Source: CAWCXF01 sp963799455
GTDB lineage: Bacteria; Pseudomonadota; Alphaproteobacteria; Rhodobacterales; Rhodobacteraceae
NCBI GenBank assembly: GCA_963799455.1
Contig: CAWCXF010000008.1
Span: 806,001-870,000, forward strand
Length of the DNA: 64,000 nt
Direction of reading: 5' to 3'
Both the position numbers and the translations under genes were made by a program. The notes under the pieces were generated by a model. The model made no database searches and was not told the origin of the DNA. It saw nothing but the letters and a program-made list of their open reading frames with translations. Numbering within the stretch: the stretch's first letter is position 1; every line of letters begins with the position of its first letter. Shown here one piece after another: positions 45,908-54,354 of this stretch.

Positions 45908-46255
45908 CAGCGGCTCGGCGGCGCGGGCCTCGCCCGGCGCCCCGTCCTCGCTCGGCGCCCCGTCCTCGCTCGGCGCCCCGTCCTCGCTTGGCGCCCCGTC
46001 CCGGTCCGCCCGCCCTGCGCTCACCCGGCCGGCCGCGCCTCCACGGCGCCCGGGAAGGCGCGCGGTCCGGTCCGAGGGGCGGAGCGCCGGGGGACCGCGG
46101 GGATCGTCGTGGGGCCTTTCACGCACCCTCCTCAACCGCTTGGTAACGTCCGCCGAGCTAGCGCTGGCGGAGGTCGGATCAAATCGGCTAGTCTCGGCCG
46201 CCGCGGCGCGGCCGATCACGGCGCGGCGGATCAAGGGGAGGCATCGCACGGGCGC
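45908..46255. other. 348-bp gap between HDAC-like and Nudix genes
   Basis: Divergent promoters expected here. It contains the 18-bp repeat at 45936 and a patch lower in G+C at about 46133-46210 before the Nudix gene. Confidence 0.5.
45936..46019. repeat. 18-bp tandem repeat, four copies and a partial fifth
   Basis: Units of GGCGCCCCGTCCTCGCTC lie just before the start of the HDAC-like gene and are in frame with it. Read on the minus strand they code for SEDGAP hexapeptides. It may be an unstable leader or a variable N-terminal extension. Confidence 0.85.
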
Positions 46256-46756
46256 ATGGCACATCTCGGAGCACGGCTCGGGGCATGGCGGCCCCCCCTC
46301 GCCCCGGCGGGGGCGCGCAAGGACGAGCCGCGCACGCAGTTCGCGGCGCTGTGCTGGCGGATGCGGCAGAAGCGCGTCGAGGTGCTGCTCGTCACCTCGC
46401 GCGGCACCGGGCGCTGGATCGCGCCCAAGGGCTGGCCGGTCGAAGGGCTGACGCCTTCGGCCGCCGCCGCGCGCGAGGCCTGGGAGGAGGCCGGCGCGCG
46501 GGGCCGCGTGGACGAGGTCTGCCTGGGGCTCTACACCTACGTGAAGTCCCTGCGCGAGGACGGCGCGGTGGTGGGCGAGCTGCCCTGCGCGGTCGCGGTG
46601 TTCCCGCTGGAGGTCGAGAAGCTCGCCCGCGGCTTCCCCGAGGCCGGGCAGCGGCGGCGACGCTGGATGTCGCGGCGCAAGGCCGCCGCGCGCGTCACCG
46701 AGCCGGAGCTCGCGCGCCTCATCGCCGGCTTCGACCCGGCCGCGATGCGGCGCTAG
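46256..46756 (+). CDS. Nudix hydrolase (DIPP-like)
   Basis: A 166-residue hydrolase of nucleoside-diphosphate-linked compounds. The Nudix box is PKGWPVEGLTPSAAAAREAWEEAG, with a spacing close to that of the diphosphoinositol-polyphosphate/diadenosine group, where the PKGW start is typical. Soluble, no signal. I chose the ATG at 46256 (MAHLGARLGA); AAGGGGAGG lies about 16 bases upstream. Confidence 0.9.
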   Translation: MAHLGARLGAWRPPLAPAGARKDEPRTQFAALCWRMRQKRVEVLLVTSRGTGRWIAPKGWPVEGLTPSAAAAREAWEEAGARGRVDEVCLGLYTYVKSLREDGAVVGELPCAVAVFPLEVEKLARGFPEAGQRRRRWMSRRKAAARVTEPELARLIAGFDPAAMRR

Positions 46757-46853
46757 CGGCGTGCGCGCGCCATCCCGGACCCGCCGCTGCGCCCCCCGCG
46801 CCGCCCGGCGCGCTCGCATCGCATCACGGGATCGAGCGCCGCGGGGGGCGCGG

Positions 46854-46882
46854 TTGCGGGCCCGGCCGCCCGGCCCTATCTG
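46854..46882 (+). promoter_or_regulatory. Putative promoter of the DUF1178 gene, leaderless arrangement
   Basis: TTGCGG and TATCTG with a 17-bp spacer; the -10 ends six bases before the ATG, so transcription would start at or next to the start codon. Confidence 0.4.
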
Positions 46883-46888
46883 CCGGCC

Positions 46889-47350
46889 ATGATCCGCTAT
46901 TCGCTCCGATGCGCCGAGGGGCACGGCTTCGAGGGGTGGTTCCCCGACGCCGCGGGCTTCGAGCGCCAGCGCGACGGCGGCCTGCTGGCCTGCGCCGCCT
47001 GCGGCTCGGCGCGCGTCGACCGCGCGCTGATGGCCCCGCAGGTGCGCCCCGCCCGCGCCGCCGCGGGCGCCCCGCCGCGGGGCGAGGCCGCGCCCCAGGC
47101 CGCGCCGGGCGCCCCCGCGATCTCGATCTCGCCGGCCGAGCGCGCGCGCGCCGAGCTGCGGGCCCGCGTCGAGGCGCACTCGACCGATGTCGGGCGCGAC
47201 TTCGCCGCCCAGGCCCGTGCCATGCACGAGGGCGCGACGGAGCACCGCGCGATCCACGGCGAGGCCGCGCCGCACGAGGCGCGCGCGCTGATCGAGGACG
47301 GCGTGCCGGTCCTGCCGCTGCCCTTCGCCCCCCGCCGCAAGGCCAACTGA
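46889..47350 (+). CDS. DUF1178 family protein
   Basis: A 153-residue protein with the family start MIRYSLRCAEGHGFEGWF and the CAACG pair, which with the first Cys may hold zinc (rubredoxin-like). C terminus ends in VLPLPFAPRRKAN. Function unknown; widespread in alphaproteobacteria. The last codons (CGCCGCAAGGCCAAC) and the following bases are repeated in tandem. Confidence 0.92.
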   Translation: MIRYSLRCAEGHGFEGWFPDAAGFERQRDGGLLACAACGSARVDRALMAPQVRPARAAAGAPPRGEAAPQAAPGAPAISISPAERARAELRARVEAHSTDVGRDFAAQARAMHEGATEHRAIHGEAAPHEARALIEDGVPVLPLPFAPRRKAN

Positions 47351-47395
47351 GCCCGCCGCAAGGCCAACCGAGCGCGCCGCAAGGCCAACCGAGCG
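47333..47395. repeat. 21-bp tandem repeat copying the end of the DUF1178 gene
   Basis: Three 21-bp units start inside the last codons of the DUF1178 gene and continue past its stop. The second and third units carry CCGAG in place of CTGAG, so only the first has the stop. It looks like local duplication. Confidence 0.85.
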
Positions 47396-47433
47396 CGCCG
47401 CGCCCCGCGCCGATCCCTCCCAGGAGCCGCCCC

Positions 47434-48090
47434 ATGAGCGTCCTCGTCACCGGCGCGAGCCGCGGCATCGGCCGCGCGCTCGTCGAACTCTACCGCGAGC
47501 GCGGCGTGCCCGTGATCGGCACCGCGCGGTCCCCTTCGGGCGCGCCCGGGGAGGGCATGATGCGGCTCGACGTGGCCGACCCGGCCTCGCAGGCGGCGCT
47601 CGCGGAGGCGCTGGAGGGGCGGGCGCTCGACGTGCTGGTCTGCAACGCCGGCATCAACCCCGACAAGGGGCTGGGGCTCGGCGCGCTCACGGCGCAGGTC
47701 TTCGCCGAGAGCTTCGCCGTCAACGCCACCGGCGCCTTCCTCACCGTCCAGGCGCTCCTGCCCAACCTGCGCGCGGGCGCGCGGCCGCGGGTGGCGATCG
47801 TGTCGTCGCAGATGGGCTCCTCGGAGATCGCCTCGGGCGGCAGCTACGCCTACCGCGCCTCCAAGGCCGCGGCCGTCAACCTCGCGCGCAACCTCGCCGC
47901 CGACCTCGAGCGGGAGGGGATCGCGGTGGGCGCCTACCATCCCGGCTGGGTGCGCACCGACATGGGCGGCCCCCGCGCCGCGATCACGCCGCGCGAGTCG
48001 GCCGAGGGGCTCGCCGCGCGCATCGACGCGCTCGACCTCGCGTCCACCGGCGCCTTCGAGACCTGGGACGGGCGGCCGCACCCCTTCTGA
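47434..48090 (+). CDS. Short-chain dehydrogenase/reductase
   Basis: A 218-residue NAD(P)-dependent SDR with the cofactor motif TGASRGIG, the NAG motif (VCNAGIN), the Ser in VSSQMGS and the YxxxK pair (YRASK). The short length and lack of a large substrate loop resemble the C-factor/CsgA-like group. Substrate unknown. AGGAG lies before the ATG. Confidence 0.92.
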   Translation: MSVLVTGASRGIGRALVELYRERGVPVIGTARSPSGAPGEGMMRLDVADPASQAALAEALEGRALDVLVCNAGINPDKGLGLGALTAQVFAESFAVNATGAFLTVQALLPNLRAGARPRVAIVSSQMGSSEIASGGSYAYRASKAAAVNLARNLAADLEREGIAVGAYHPGWVRTDMGGPRAAITPRESAEGLAARIDALDLASTGAFETWDGRPHPF

Positions 48091-48182
48091 GCGGCCGGCG
48101 CGGGCGGCCCTCCCCCCCGGGGCCGCGCGCCGAGCTGCGCGCCGCGCCCCTTGCGAGCGGCCGCCCGCCGGGCCGCCGGCGC

Positions 48183-48212
48183 TTGCCCCATCCCGCCGCG
48201 CTCCCGTATGAG
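48183..48212 (+). promoter_or_regulatory. Putative promoter of lysC
   Basis: TTGCCC and TATGAG with an 18-bp spacer; the -10 ends seven bases before the start codon, again suggesting a leaderless or near-leaderless message. Confidence 0.4.
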
Positions 48213-48219
48213 GCGGGCG

Positions 48220-49458
48220 ATGTCGCTCCTGGTGATGAAGTTCGGCGGCACCTCGGTGGCCACGCCAGACCGCATCCGCCGCGCCGCCAAGCGCGTCGGG
48301 CGCGAGGTGGCGATGGGCCACGACGTCATCGTCACCGTCAGCGCCATGGCGGGCGAGACCGACCGGCTGGTGCGCGCCGTGAACGAGATCGCGCCGCTCT
48401 ACGACGCGCGCGAGTACGACGCCGTGGTCTCCTCGGGCGAGCAGGTGACGGCCGGGCTGATGGCGCTGACGCTCCAGGGCATGGAGGTGCCGGCGCGCTC
48501 CTGGCTCGGCTGGCAGGTGCCGCTCCGGACGACCTCGGCCCATGGCGCCGCGCGCATCGAGGCGATCCCGACCGGCAACCTGAGGCACAAGTTCGCCGAA
48601 GGGATGCGCGTCGCGGTGGTCGCGGGCTTCCAGGGGGTGAGCGCGGAGGGGCGCGTGACCACCCTCGGCCGCGGGGGCTCGGACACCACCGCGGTGGCCT
48701 TCGCCGCCGCCTTCGAGGCGGAGCGCTGCGACATCTACACCGACGTGGACGGCGTCTACACCACCGACCCGCGCGTCGAGCCCCGCGCGCGCCGGCTCGA
48801 CCGGATCGCCTACGAGGAGATGCTGGAGCTGGCCTCCTTGGGCGCCAAGGTGCTCCAGACCCGCTCGGTGGAGCTTGCGATGCGCTACGGAGTTCGCTTG
48901 CGCGTGCTGTCGAGTCTCAGTGATGGTGAGGGGCAGGGCACGATGCTCTGCCCCGAGGAGGACATCGTGGAGAGCCGAGCCGTCTCCGGCGTCACCTACA
49001 CCCGCGACGAGGCCAAGATGACGCTCCTGGGCGTCATGGACCGCCCCGGGATCGCCGCCGCGATCTTCGGGCCCTTGGCGCGCGCGGGCGTCAACGTCGA
49101 CATGATCGTGCAGAACGTCTCGGAGGACGGGCGCACCGACATGACCTTCTCCTGCCCGGCCGATCAGGTCGCGCGCGCCGAGGCCGCCATGCGCGCCGCC
49201 CGCGAGGGCGGCTCGGTGGAGTACCGCGCCTTCGAGTCCGACGCCGACAACTGCAAGGTGTCGGTCGTGGGCATCGGCATGCGCTCGCACGCCGGGGTGG
49301 CCGCGCAGATGTTCGAGGCGCTCGCGCGCGAGAACATCAACATCAAGGTCATCACCACCTCCGAGATCAAGATCAGCGTGCTGATCGCGCGGCGCTACCT
49401 GGAGCTCGCGGTGCAGTCGCTGCACGACGCCTTCGCGCTCGAGCGCGAGGCGCCGTGA
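48220..49458 (+). CDS. lysC: Aspartate kinase
   Basis: A 412-residue enzyme for the first step toward lysine, threonine and methionine. The kinase motif VMKFGGTSVA, the GRGGSDTTAVAFA segment and CDIYTDVDGVYTTDPR are intact, and two C-terminal ACT domains (from about residue 265) would bind lysine or threonine for feedback control. Upstream of ptsP, as in other Rhodobacterales. Its last 29 bases are part of a 39-bp duplication. Confidence 0.97.
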   Translation: MSLLVMKFGGTSVATPDRIRRAAKRVGREVAMGHDVIVTVSAMAGETDRLVRAVNEIAPLYDAREYDAVVSSGEQVTAGLMALTLQGMEVPARSWLGWQVPLRTTSAHGAARIEAIPTGNLRHKFAEGMRVAVVAGFQGVSAEGRVTTLGRGGSDTTAVAFAAAFEAERCDIYTDVDGVYTTDPRVEPRARRLDRIAYEEMLELASLGAKVLQTRSVELAMRYGVRLRVLSSLSDGEGQGTMLCPEEDIVESRAVSGVTYTRDEAKMTLLGVMDRPGIAAAIFGPLARAGVNVDMIVQNVSEDGRTDMTFSCPADQVARAEAAMRAAREGGSVEYRAFESDADNCKVSVVGIGMRSHAGVAAQMFEALARENINIKVITTSEIKISVLIARRYLELAVQSLHDAFALEREAP

Positions 49459-49512
49459 GGACGACCCCATGGGCCTTCGCGCTCGAGCGCGAGGCGCCGT
49501 GAGGACGACCCC
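49430..49512. repeat. 39-bp direct duplication of the lysC 3' end
   Basis: The last part of lysC with its stop and 10 bases after (49430-49468) is repeated perfectly at 49474-49512. An ATG between the copies opens a 20-codon frame (49469-49531) that ends by a GTGA overlap with the ptsP start. Confidence 0.92.
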
Positions 49513-49527
49513 GATGGGCGAGAGCCC

Positions 49528-51834
49528 GTGACCTCGGACCCGGTCTCGGTCCATGGGCCGCCCGTGCCCGGCGGCGCGCCCGACGACGGCGCCTGGCGCA
49601 CCGAGAGCGAGAGCCGGCGCCTGCTCGGCCGGCTGCGCGAGGCGATGGCCGAGGGCGCCCCCGGCCAGGCGCGGCTCGACCGGATCGTCTGCCTCGTGGC
49701 CGAGTCGATGCGCACCGAGGTGTGCTCGGTCTACCTCTTCCGCGACGCCGAGACGCTGGAGCTGTGCGCGACCAAGGGCCTGCTGGCGGAGGCCGTGCAC
49801 AAGGTGCGCATGCGCCTGGGCGAGGGGCTCGTCGGCCTCGTGGCGCGGCGCGGCGCGCCGATCAACGCCGCCGACGCGCCCTCCGTGCCGGGCTTCCGCT
49901 ACATGCCCGAGACGGGGGAGGAGCTCTACTCCTCCTTCCTCGGCGTGCCGATCCAGCGCCTGGGCGAGCGGCTCGGCGTGCTCGTCGTCCAGTCGCGCGA
50001 GGCGCGGCGCTACACCCCCGACGAGATCTACGCGCTCGAGATCGTCGCCATGGTGCTGGCCGAGATGGCCGAGCTGGGCGCGCTCGTCGCGGGCGACTTC
50101 GGCTCGCCGCACCGCCATCCGGCGCTGATCCGCGGCGTGGTGGGCCAGGAGGGCAGCGCGGGCGGCCATGTCTGGCTCCACGAGCCGCGCGTGGTCGTCA
50201 CCAACCCGATCGCCGAGGATCCGCAGGCCGAGCGCGTGCGGCTGCGCGCGGCGCTGGGCGAGCTGCGCGGCTCGGTGGACCGGCTGCTCGACGGGCTGGC
50301 GCCGAGCACCGGCCAGGACCAGCGCGAGGTGCTGGAGACCTACCGCATGTTCGCGGCCTCGCGCGGCTGGCCGCGGCGCATGGAGGAGGCGATCGGCGGC
50401 GGGCTCTCGGCCGAGGCCGCGGTCGAGAAGGAGCAGTCGGCCGCGCGCGCCCGCATGGAGCGCGCCGAGCCCTACCTGCGCGAGCGGCTCCAGGATCTCG
50501 ACGACCTCTCGAACCGGCTCCTGCGCATCCTCACCGGGCAGGGGCGGGAAACCGGCGCCGAGATGCCGAGCGACCCGGTGCTGGTCGCGCGCAACATCGG
50601 GCCGGGCGATCTACTGGATTACGGGCGCAAGCTGACGGGGATCGTGCTGGAGGAGGGGTCGGTCGGCTCCCACGCCGCCATCGTCGCGCGCGCGCTCGCC
50701 ATCCCGCTGGTGATCCAGGCGCGCGGCATCCTCACGGAGGCGCTCAACGGCGACCGCGTGCTGGTGGACGGGGACGAGGGCGCCGTGCATCTGCGCCCCG
50801 ACGAGACCGTCGAGGCCGCGTTCCGCGACAAGATGGCGATGCGGGCGCAGGCGCAGGCGCGCTACGCCTCGCTGCGCGGCCTGCCAGCGCAGTCGCTGTG
50901 CGGCACGGTGGTGGCGTTGACGATGAACGCGGGGCTCATGGCCGACCTGCCGTCTCTGGAGGGCTCGGGCGCCGAGGGGGTCGGCCTCTTCCGCACCGAG
51001 CTCCAGTTCCTCGCGCGCGCCTCGGTCCCGAGGCGCGGCGAGCTCGCGGCGCTCTACGCGCGCGTGATGGACGCGGCCGGAGGCAGGCGCGTGGTGTTCC
51101 GCACGCTCGACATCGGCTCGGACAAGGTGCTGCCCTTCATGAAGCGCCAGGACGAGCCCAACCCGGCGCTCGGCTGGCGCGCGATCCGCATCGGGCTCGA
51201 CAAGCGCGGCATCATGCGCATGCAGCTCCAGGCGCTGATCCGCGGCGCCGCCGGACGCCCGCTGACGGTGATGTTCCCCTTCGTGGCCCAGGTCGAGGAG
51301 TTCGACGAGGCGCGCCGGATCCTGCTGGCGGAGATCGAGCGCGAGCGCAAGCTCGGCCACGTGCTGCCGGAGCGCGTCGAGATCGGCGCCATGCTGGAGA
51401 CGCCCAGCCTCGCCTTCGCGCCGCGCCGCTTCTTCGAGATGGCGGACTTCATCTCGATCGGCGGCAACGACCTCAAGCAGTTCTTCTTCGCCGCCGACCG
51501 CGAGAACGAGCGCGTGCGCAAGCGCTACGACACGCTCAACGCGGGGTTCCTCGCCTTCATCGGCCAGATCGTCGAGCGCTGCGCCGAGGCGGGCACGCCG
51601 CTGTCGTTCTGCGGCGAGGACGCGGGCCGGCCGATCGAGGCGGTGGCGCTCGCGGCGATGGGGATCCGGACGCTCTCGATGCGCCCGGCCTCGATCGGCC
51701 CGGTCAAGGCGATGCTGCGGCGGGTGAGCCTCGAGGAGGCGCGCGCCGTCATCGAGGACGCCCAGGCCAGCGGCGACCAGTCGGCGCGCCCGGCGCTGCG
51801 CGACTGGCTGCGCGGGCTCGACTGGTCGGTCTAG
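49528..51834 (+). CDS. ptsP: Phosphoenolpyruvate-protein phosphotransferase of the nitrogen PTS
   Basis: A 768-residue EI-Ntr: a GAF domain (about residues 45-165) followed by the PTS enzyme I domains. The phospho-accepting His is H382 (GSVGSHAAIVARALAIPL) and the C-terminal catalytic Cys is C695 (LSFCGEDAGRP). The PEP-binding barrel has FRTLDIGSDK and GGNDLKQFFF. It starts the phosphorelay to NPr and EIIA-Ntr, which links nitrogen and potassium state to regulation. The GTG start overlaps the stop of a 20-codon upstream frame. Confidence 0.96.
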   Translation: MTSDPVSVHGPPVPGGAPDDGAWRTESESRRLLGRLREAMAEGAPGQARLDRIVCLVAESMRTEVCSVYLFRDAETLELCATKGLLAEAVHKVRMRLGEGLVGLVARRGAPINAADAPSVPGFRYMPETGEELYSSFLGVPIQRLGERLGVLVVQSREARRYTPDEIYALEIVAMVLAEMAELGALVAGDFGSPHRHPALIRGVVGQEGSAGGHVWLHEPRVVVTNPIAEDPQAERVRLRAALGELRGSVDRLLDGLAPSTGQDQREVLETYRMFAASRGWPRRMEEAIGGGLSAEAAVEKEQSAARARMERAEPYLRERLQDLDDLSNRLLRILTGQGRETGAEMPSDPVLVARNIGPGDLLDYGRKLTGIVLEEGSVGSHAAIVARALAIPLVIQARGILTEALNGDRVLVDGDEGAVHLRPDETVEAAFRDKMAMRAQAQARYASLRGLPAQSLCGTVVALTMNAGLMADLPSLEGSGAEGVGLFRTELQFLARASVPRRGELAALYARVMDAAGGRRVVFRTLDIGSDKVLPFMKRQDEPNPALGWRAIRIGLDKRGIMRMQLQALIRGAAGRPLTVMFPFVAQVEEFDEARRILLAEIERERKLGHVLPERVEIGAMLETPSLAFAPRRFFEMADFISIGGNDLKQFFFAADRENERVRKRYDTLNAGFLAFIGQIVERCAEAGTPLSFCGEDAGRPIEAVALAAMGIRTLSMRPASIGPVKAMLRRVSLEEARAVIEDAQASGDQSARPALRDWLRGLDWSV

Positions 51835-51934
51835 GGGGCGTCCCGACCCGACGGGGCCGGCTCAGGCGCTCCGGGCGCGTTCGTGGTCGCGTTCTCCGGG
51901 CGCCCGACCGGCTCGGTCAGGCCGGACGACGCTG
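51835..51934. repeat. About 100-bp dispersed repeat, copy B, with imperfect hairpin
   Basis: Matches 39505-39602 over about 100 bp (roughly three quarters identical by eye, 24 bases identical at 51895-51918). The hairpin 51902-51922 has one mismatch compared with copy A. Both copies begin directly after a stop codon TAG. Confidence 0.7.
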
Positions 51935-52013
51935 TGGCCGGCCGCGCGTCGGTCGGGGCCGAGCGTGGGTCGGGTCCGAGCGTCGGGGCCGCGAAGCCTG
52001 GAGCGGGCGCGGG

Positions 52014-52787
52014 TCAGCCCGCGGCGATGCGCTCCTCGCGCACCATGTCCTTGAAGGTCCGCACCAGCGCCTCGTGGTCGAGCCCGCGCCTCTTGGCGAT
52101 GTCCATCAGCCCGAAGCGCACCCGCGCCATGTCCTGGTAGTAGGCGGTGTAGACGTAGTTGGTGGCCGCCCCCGCCACCGCGCCCAGCACCGGCACCGCC
52201 TGCGCCGCGATCTTGCGCCCGAGCACCTGGGCGAAGATCGGCGTCACCCGCGCCAGCACCACCTTCATGCCGGGGCCCGAGAGCGCGACCCGGGTCGTCA
52301 GGAACCCCATCTCCGAGCCGTCGTCCTCCGCGAGCGGCCCCGCGGCCGCGAACACCTCCAGGCAGGCGAGCCGCACCTCCTCGGAGGCCGGATCGAGCCC
52401 GTGCTCCTCGGCGATCGACTGGATCGCGCGCATCAGCACCGTCACCGTCACCGGCACCTCGGCCAGCGCGGACGGAAGGCCGCCGACGCCGCCCGCGGCC
52501 CCCATCGCGGTCGTGAGCGCCGTGTTGAACCAGTCGCCCCCGTCGGGCACCCGCCCGCGCGAGGCCGCCGCGGCGCTGAAGCTCAGCTCGAGCCCGCGCT
52601 TCGTCGCCGCCTCGAGCTGGCCCCGCACCGCCCCGGGGATGCGGTCGATCAGGGTCTCGGTGCGCGAGCCCAGCGCGTTGAGCAGCCGCAGACCCGGCGT
52701 GCTGGCCGCGCGGTAGCGCCTCACCAGCGCCAGCAGCTCGGCGTTGAGGTCTTCGGTCTCGCCCGCGACGGGCAGCGTCTCGCTCAT
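52014..52787 (-). CDS. EcsC family protein
   Basis: A 257-residue protein of the EcsC family, which has no known enzymatic role. It shows two long hydrophobic, Ala/Gly-rich stretches (AAMGAAGGVGGLPSALAEVPVT and AVPVLGAVAGAATNYVYTAYYQ) that would insert in or lie on the membrane. The start overlaps the stop of the following GNAT gene (ATGA). The end is followed by copy B of the dispersed repeat. Confidence 0.88.
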   Translation of the reverse strand: MSETLPVAGETEDLNAELLALVRRYRAASTPGLRLLNALGSRTETLIDRIPGAVRGQLEAATKRGLELSFSAAAASRGRVPDGGDWFNTALTTAMGAAGGVGGLPSALAEVPVTVTVLMRAIQSIAEEHGLDPASEEVRLACLEVFAAAGPLAEDDGSEMGFLTTRVALSGPGMKVVLARVTPIFAQVLGRKIAAQAVPVLGAVAGAATNYVYTAYYQDMARVRFGLMDIAKRRGLDHEALVRTFKDMVREERIAAG

Positions 52788-53359
52788 GGCGTCCCCCTTG
52801 GTTCCCAGGGGCCAACGCACGGCGCGGCGCGGGGGTCCGGCCCTGCCGGAGCCTCCTCGCCGCCCTCGGCACCGCGCGGCCCCTCCCAGCGCGAGACCGC
52901 CCCCGCGACCCCGTCCCAGGAGCCGGGGGCGAGCGCGCGGCCCAGCACGCGCTCGGGGTTGGTCGGCGGCGGCATGAGGACGCCCGCGAGCCGCGTGAAG
53001 CCGAAGCGGCCGTAATAGGGCGCGTCGCCCACCAGCATCGCGCGGCCCCAGCCCTCGGCGGCGGCCCCGGCGAGCCCCTCCTCGACCAGCACCGCGCCCA
53101 GCCCCTCGCCCTGGCGCGTCGGGTGCACCGCCACGGGGCCGAGCAGCAGCGCCGGCGCCCCGCCCACGAGGACCGGCCAGAAGCGGATCGCCCCCGCGAT
53201 CGACCCGTCCGCGCGCGCCACGCGGCAGAGCGACGCCACCGGCGCCACGCCCTCGCGCAGGCGGTAGGACGACAGCGCCCCGCGCCCCGGCGCGAAGCTG
53301 AGGTCGAAGAGCGCCTCGACCTCCGCGGCGTCCCGGGGCGTCTCGACGCTGAGTTCCAC
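52784..53359 (-). CDS. GNAT family N-acetyltransferase (YhbS-like)
   Basis: A 191-residue acetyltransferase with the acetyl-CoA loop HPTRQGEGLGAVLVEEGL (Q/RxxGxG/A) and the tail PYYGRFGFTRL, typical of YhbS-like GNATs. The C terminus (about 30 residues) is Pro/Gly-rich. Operon with ecsC by stop-start overlap. Substrate unknown. Confidence 0.9.
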   Translation of the reverse strand: MELSVETPRDAAEVEALFDLSFAPGRGALSSYRLREGVAPVASLCRVARADGSIAGAIRFWPVLVGGAPALLLGPVAVHPTRQGEGLGAVLVEEGLAGAAAEGWGRAMLVGDAPYYGRFGFTRLAGVLMPPPTNPERVLGRALAPGSWDGVAGAVSRWEGPRGAEGGEEAPAGPDPRAAPCVGPWEPRGTP

Positions 53360-53417
53360 ACCGTTCCCTTTTGCCGACCCACGCGGTAGCCCGGCGCGGA
53401 TAGCCGAGGAGTGAGCG

Positions 53418-54020
53418 ATGTTCTACCGCCCCGAGGACGGCCACGGGCTGCCCCACAACCCCTTCAACGCGATCGTGGCGCCCCGCCCCATCGGCTGGAT
53501 CTCGACGCGCGCCACCGACGGCTCGGAGAACCTCGCGCCCTACTCCTTCTTCAACGCGGTGGCCTACGTGCCGCCGCAGGTGATGTTCGCCTCGACCTCG
53601 GCCAAGCCCGACCGCGAGGGCACCAAGGACTCGGTCGCCAACATCCGCGAGGCGGGCGTCTTCTGCGTCAACGTCGCGTCGTGGCCGCTGCGCGAGGCGG
53701 TCAACCAGTCGTCCGGCCCCTGGGACCGCGGCACCGACGAGTTCGCGCTGACCGGCCTGGAGCGCGCGGCTTGCGAGACCATCGCCTGCTCGCGCGTGGC
53801 CGCGGCCCCGGCGGCGCTCGAGTGCCGCGTGACGCAGGTGATCCGCCTCGACGGCGAGGCCAACTTCCTCGTCCTGGGCACCGTCACGGGCGTGCACCTG
53901 CGCGACGACTGCGTGATCGACGGCCGCTTCGACCTCACCCGCGTCGAGCCCATCGCGCGCTGCGGCTATCACGACTACGCCGTGGTGCGCGAGCTGTTCG
54001 AGATGGTGCGGCCGGGATGA
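53418..54020 (+). CDS. Flavin reductase-like domain protein
   Basis: A 200-residue FMN-binding split-barrel protein of the flavin reductase family (PRPIGWISTRATDGSENLAPYSFFNAV at residues 22-48). Members reduce flavin with NAD(P)H for a partner monooxygenase or act as independent esterase-like proteins. No partner is adjacent. Start at the ATG at 53418. Confidence 0.9.
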   Translation: MFYRPEDGHGLPHNPFNAIVAPRPIGWISTRATDGSENLAPYSFFNAVAYVPPQVMFASTSAKPDREGTKDSVANIREAGVFCVNVASWPLREAVNQSSGPWDRGTDEFALTGLERAACETIACSRVAAAPAALECRVTQVIRLDGEANFLVLGTVTGVHLRDDCVIDGRFDLTRVEPIARCGYHDYAVVRELFEMVRPG

Positions 54021-54354
54021 GCGGCGGGGCGAGCCGGCCTCCGCATCACCGCGTCGCGGATGACCGACGACCCGTGAGAGGGGGCGCAGGCGCCGCGCCC
54101 GGCGGGCCGCGCCGCGCCCCAGCGCCAGAGCACATGCCCCCTCCTCGGCCGGACTGGGCCATGGACTCCCTGTCCCGAGCCTGATCGCGCTCGCCCCGGC
54201 GCTCGGCGACGGGGTAGATGGAGGTCGATCTGTGCGCACAAGCGCGGCGGAAGGCTCTCATGCGTCAGCCCTGGCTCGCGTCCCCATCGGGCGCGCGCCG
54301 TCGCGCGGGCGTCGTCGCACGCCGGCCCTCGCCTTCGGACCCGGGAGGAGCCCC
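54021..54354. other. 334-bp gap upstream of the EEP-family gene
   Basis: No gene I recognise. A TAGATG at 54213-54218 may be a -10 hexamer, without a good -35. A GTG at 54232 opens the frame of the next gene early, so a 41-residue N-terminal extension of it cannot be excluded. Confidence 0.45.
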
